In this document: positions 34,811-35,924 of the stretch, piece by piece
How positions within the stretch are numbered: the stretch's first letter is position 1
How the letters are laid out: each line of letters opens with the position of its first letter
Assembly: GCA_016782865.1 (NCBI GenBank)
Contig: JADHXR010000077.1
Span: forward strand, 1 to 35,924
From: Phycisphaerae bacterium
Lineage (GTDB): Bacteria; Planctomycetota; Phycisphaerae; Sedimentisphaerales; Anaerobacaceae
Reading direction: 5' to 3'
DNA: 35,924 bases
Position numbers and translations under genes: made by a program
Notes under the pieces: model-generated
The model's input: only the letters and a program-made list of their open reading frames with translations
The model's database searches: none
Told to the model about the DNA's origin: nothing

Positions 34811-35053
34811 TCATCCTATGACAGCACAAGCAATGTAGGGCATGAGATTAAAGACCCAAAAGAAAATCTTGTATAATCCAATGAAGGAATATGCTGCCAC
34901 ATTGAATGCGTCTCTTGACATGGGGAACAATTTGCTGTGCGTCTTGTAGACCAAATCACCGGCGAAGGCACAGATCAGGAACGAAAGAATCAGCAACGCT
35001 CCATTGAAAATCGAACACCACATAAAGAATGCTCGGACAGTAACGATATCCAT
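34811..35053 (-). CDS. DUF6868-like small membrane protein
   Basis: An 80-residue protein with two or three hydrophobic segments: SIFNGALLILSFLICAFAG (about 14-32), VAAYSFIGLYKIFFWVFNL (about 52-70) and YIACAVIG at the end. The pattern RAFFMWCSIFN, then a short loop with an aromatic/charged stretch (VYKTHSKLFPMSRDAFN), then LMPYIACAVIG fits the DUF6868 family of uncharacterised inner-membrane proteins. A good Shine-Dalgarno (AAAAAGGAG) is correctly spaced before ATG. Function unknown. It is the only gene in the right-hand patchwork that looks intact. Confidence 0.7.
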   Translation of the reverse strand: MDIVTVRAFFMWCSIFNGALLILSFLICAFAGDLVYKTHSKLFPMSRDAFNVAAYSFIGLYKIFFWVFNLMPYIACAVIG

Positions 35054-35146
35054 AATATGTCTCCTTTTTCCGCTTGCATGGAGTCGGATGATATACGGTA
35101 ATGGTTAGAACATAAACTGTTGCACATTCGATATCAACGTTTCTTT

Positions 35147-35404
35147 CTATTGCTTTCGGGACGCCCTGACAATCGCCAGAATCGCCGAGCGGGTTGCTTC
35201 TGGTAACTTCGGCCAAACAGCTACGATTTCAGCGAGCTCAGGTGACATTTGTCGTGAATTTTCCGAGGTTTGCTTCGAACCATTTTGGGATTCTTTTTGT
35301 AAGCTGGTTTGTAAGCTGTCGTTGGGAGTGCCTGTAAGCTCTTGTTTTTGCTGGTCTTGTGATTTTGCTGCAACGGACTGAAAATCCGTGGGTCGGCGGT
35401 TCAC
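35147..35404 (-). pseudogene. Integrase-type C-terminal tail remnant overlapping a tRNA-like fragment
   Basis: An 85-codon frame with no ribosome-binding site at its GTG. It begins NRRPTDFQSVAA, which is the minus-strand reading of a tRNA anticodon arm, continues through a polar Q/S-rich linker and ends ELAEIVAVWPKLPEATRSAI. As recalled, such VxAWPxLPE tails occur at the C-terminus of planctomycete tyrosine recombinases. The recombinase body is absent; a fragment of a beta-propeller gene abuts instead. It is probably the scar of an integrated element. Confidence 0.45.
35373..35402 (+). other. tRNA-Phe(GAA)-like partial sequence, possible attachment-site scar
   Basis: ACGGA-CTGAAAA-TCCGT forms a perfect 5-bp anticodon stem with a 7-nt loop bearing GAA, followed by a 5-nt variable loop and GGCGGTTC as in a tRNA T-arm. 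The T-stem partner, acceptor stem and D-arm are missing, so this is not a functional tRNA. Elements that integrate into tRNA genes carry such partial copies at their attachment sites. Confidence 0.5.
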
Positions 35405-35413
35405 CGTGCAGGT

Positions 35414-35863
35414 TTACGATCCGGCGCGGATGTCGTAGACCAGCAATACATCCTGGTCGCGGAGGTACAGTCTGCCGTTGGCAATGACCGGGTGCGACCA
35501 GGCCGGCTGTTCGCTGCGGTCGGGCTGGTCGAAGCGCCCACGCTCGACGTAATGCTTCGGGTTCGGCTCAATCAGGAGCATGGCGCCGTTCTCGGTGCGA
35601 TAGTAGAGTCGGCCATCCGCCAGGGCCACCGAGCCTTTCGCCCGGCGCTCTCCACCGTCGCGCTTGTCCCACAGGACGTTGCCGGTCTGGAAGTCGAGAC
35701 AAACGAGGGCACCACCCTCATTGCCGCCGCTGGCGCCATACAGGCAGCCATCGAAGAGGATCATGCCGCCGTGGTGGTTTTCCCTGCTATTCGTCACGAC
35801 ATCCTGGACTATTCTGTCCGAGAACTCGACACTTATGGTAAAGACAGAGAACGAACATGGCAA
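35414..35863 (-). pseudogene. C-terminal fragment of a PQQ-like beta-propeller protein
   Basis: About 130 residues of an outer-membrane-assembly/PQQ-type propeller: NHHGGMILFDGCLYGASGG, ALVCLDFQTGNVLWDKRDGG and GSVALADGRLYYRTENGAML show the blade repeats with the tryptophan docking motif. The C-terminal end (RLYLRDQDVLLVYDIRAGS) is complete. Full-length members have about 400-450 residues; here the sequence upstream of about 35830 (MPCSFSVFTISVEF) does not resemble the family and no signal peptide or ribosome-binding site is visible. It therefore looks 5'-truncated by rearrangement, unless the missing part lies in another frame beyond the window edge. Confidence 0.65.
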
Positions 35864-35924
35864 GCATAGATGAGTGCTTGTACCAGGTTCCTTTCAGTCA
35901 GGCAAGACTTAGTAAATGGAGATT

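Noticed and set aside
35340..35410. Complete tRNA gene
   Set aside because: Only the anticodon arm, variable loop and half a T-arm are present; no acceptor stem or D-arm can be formed with flanking sequence.

Overview
The window looks like a chromosomal segment of a Planctomycetota bacterium, most likely class Phycisphaerae (Sedimentisphaerales-like). This rests on gene content: Tat-exported sulfatases, a Tat-exported Gfo/Idh/MocA oxidoreductase, a giant CotH/lamin-tail protein, pseudopilins with H-X9-DG type tails, and secreted LamG/PA14 proteins with YYWRVDEVN repeats. No rRNA, complete tRNA, CRISPR array or intact insertion sequence was recognised, and the phylum call is inference.

Layout. 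Positions 432-7478 (minus): CotH/LTD surface protein, S1 sulfatase lipoprotein, Gfo/Idh/MocA oxidoreductase. Positions 7672-9450 (plus): two prepilin-like proteins, each with its own consensus promoter. Positions 9899-19222 (plus): a tandem array of three large secreted LamG proteins behind one strong promoter whose -35 box lies in a perfect 12-bp palindrome; a strong hairpin terminator follows. Positions 19400-22094: PAC2-family protein, a Tat-exported TIM-barrel-like protein of unknown function, and an AI-2E transporter gene broken by an internal deletion. Positions 22253-23908: a 161-bp hairpin repeat and a second sulfatase. Positions 24135-29980: a small membrane protein, a GH43 glycosidase, and a tightly coupled minus-strand operon (M20 amidohydrolase, YbdK/GCS2-type ligase, second TIM-barrel-like paralogue) with two 4-bp ATGA overlaps. 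Positions 30176-34170: a decayed pilin tail, an intact pilin, a third sulfatase, and a GH97 N-terminal domain lacking its catalytic half. Positions 34248-35924: a second copy of the hairpin repeat, then a patchwork of small or broken genes including a DUF6868-like membrane protein, an integrase-like tail fused to a tRNA-Phe-like fragment, and the C-terminus of a PQQ-type beta-propeller protein.

How it fits together. Most products are exported and concern sulfated polysaccharide: three S1 sulfatases, GH43, a GH97 remnant, a Gfo/Idh/MocA enzyme, and carbohydrate-binding-like LamG/PA14 proteins, alongside pseudopilins that may belong to a secretion or surface apparatus. No SusC/SusD pair or sulfatase-maturing enzyme is present. 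The best candidates for undescribed biology are: (1) the M20/GCS2/Tat-TIM operon and its unlinked TIM paralogue; (2) the 161-166 bp hairpin repeat, whose two copies show compensatory stem changes; (3) the LamG array, in which a whole domain has been inserted inside a conserved C-terminal domain in two of three paralogues.
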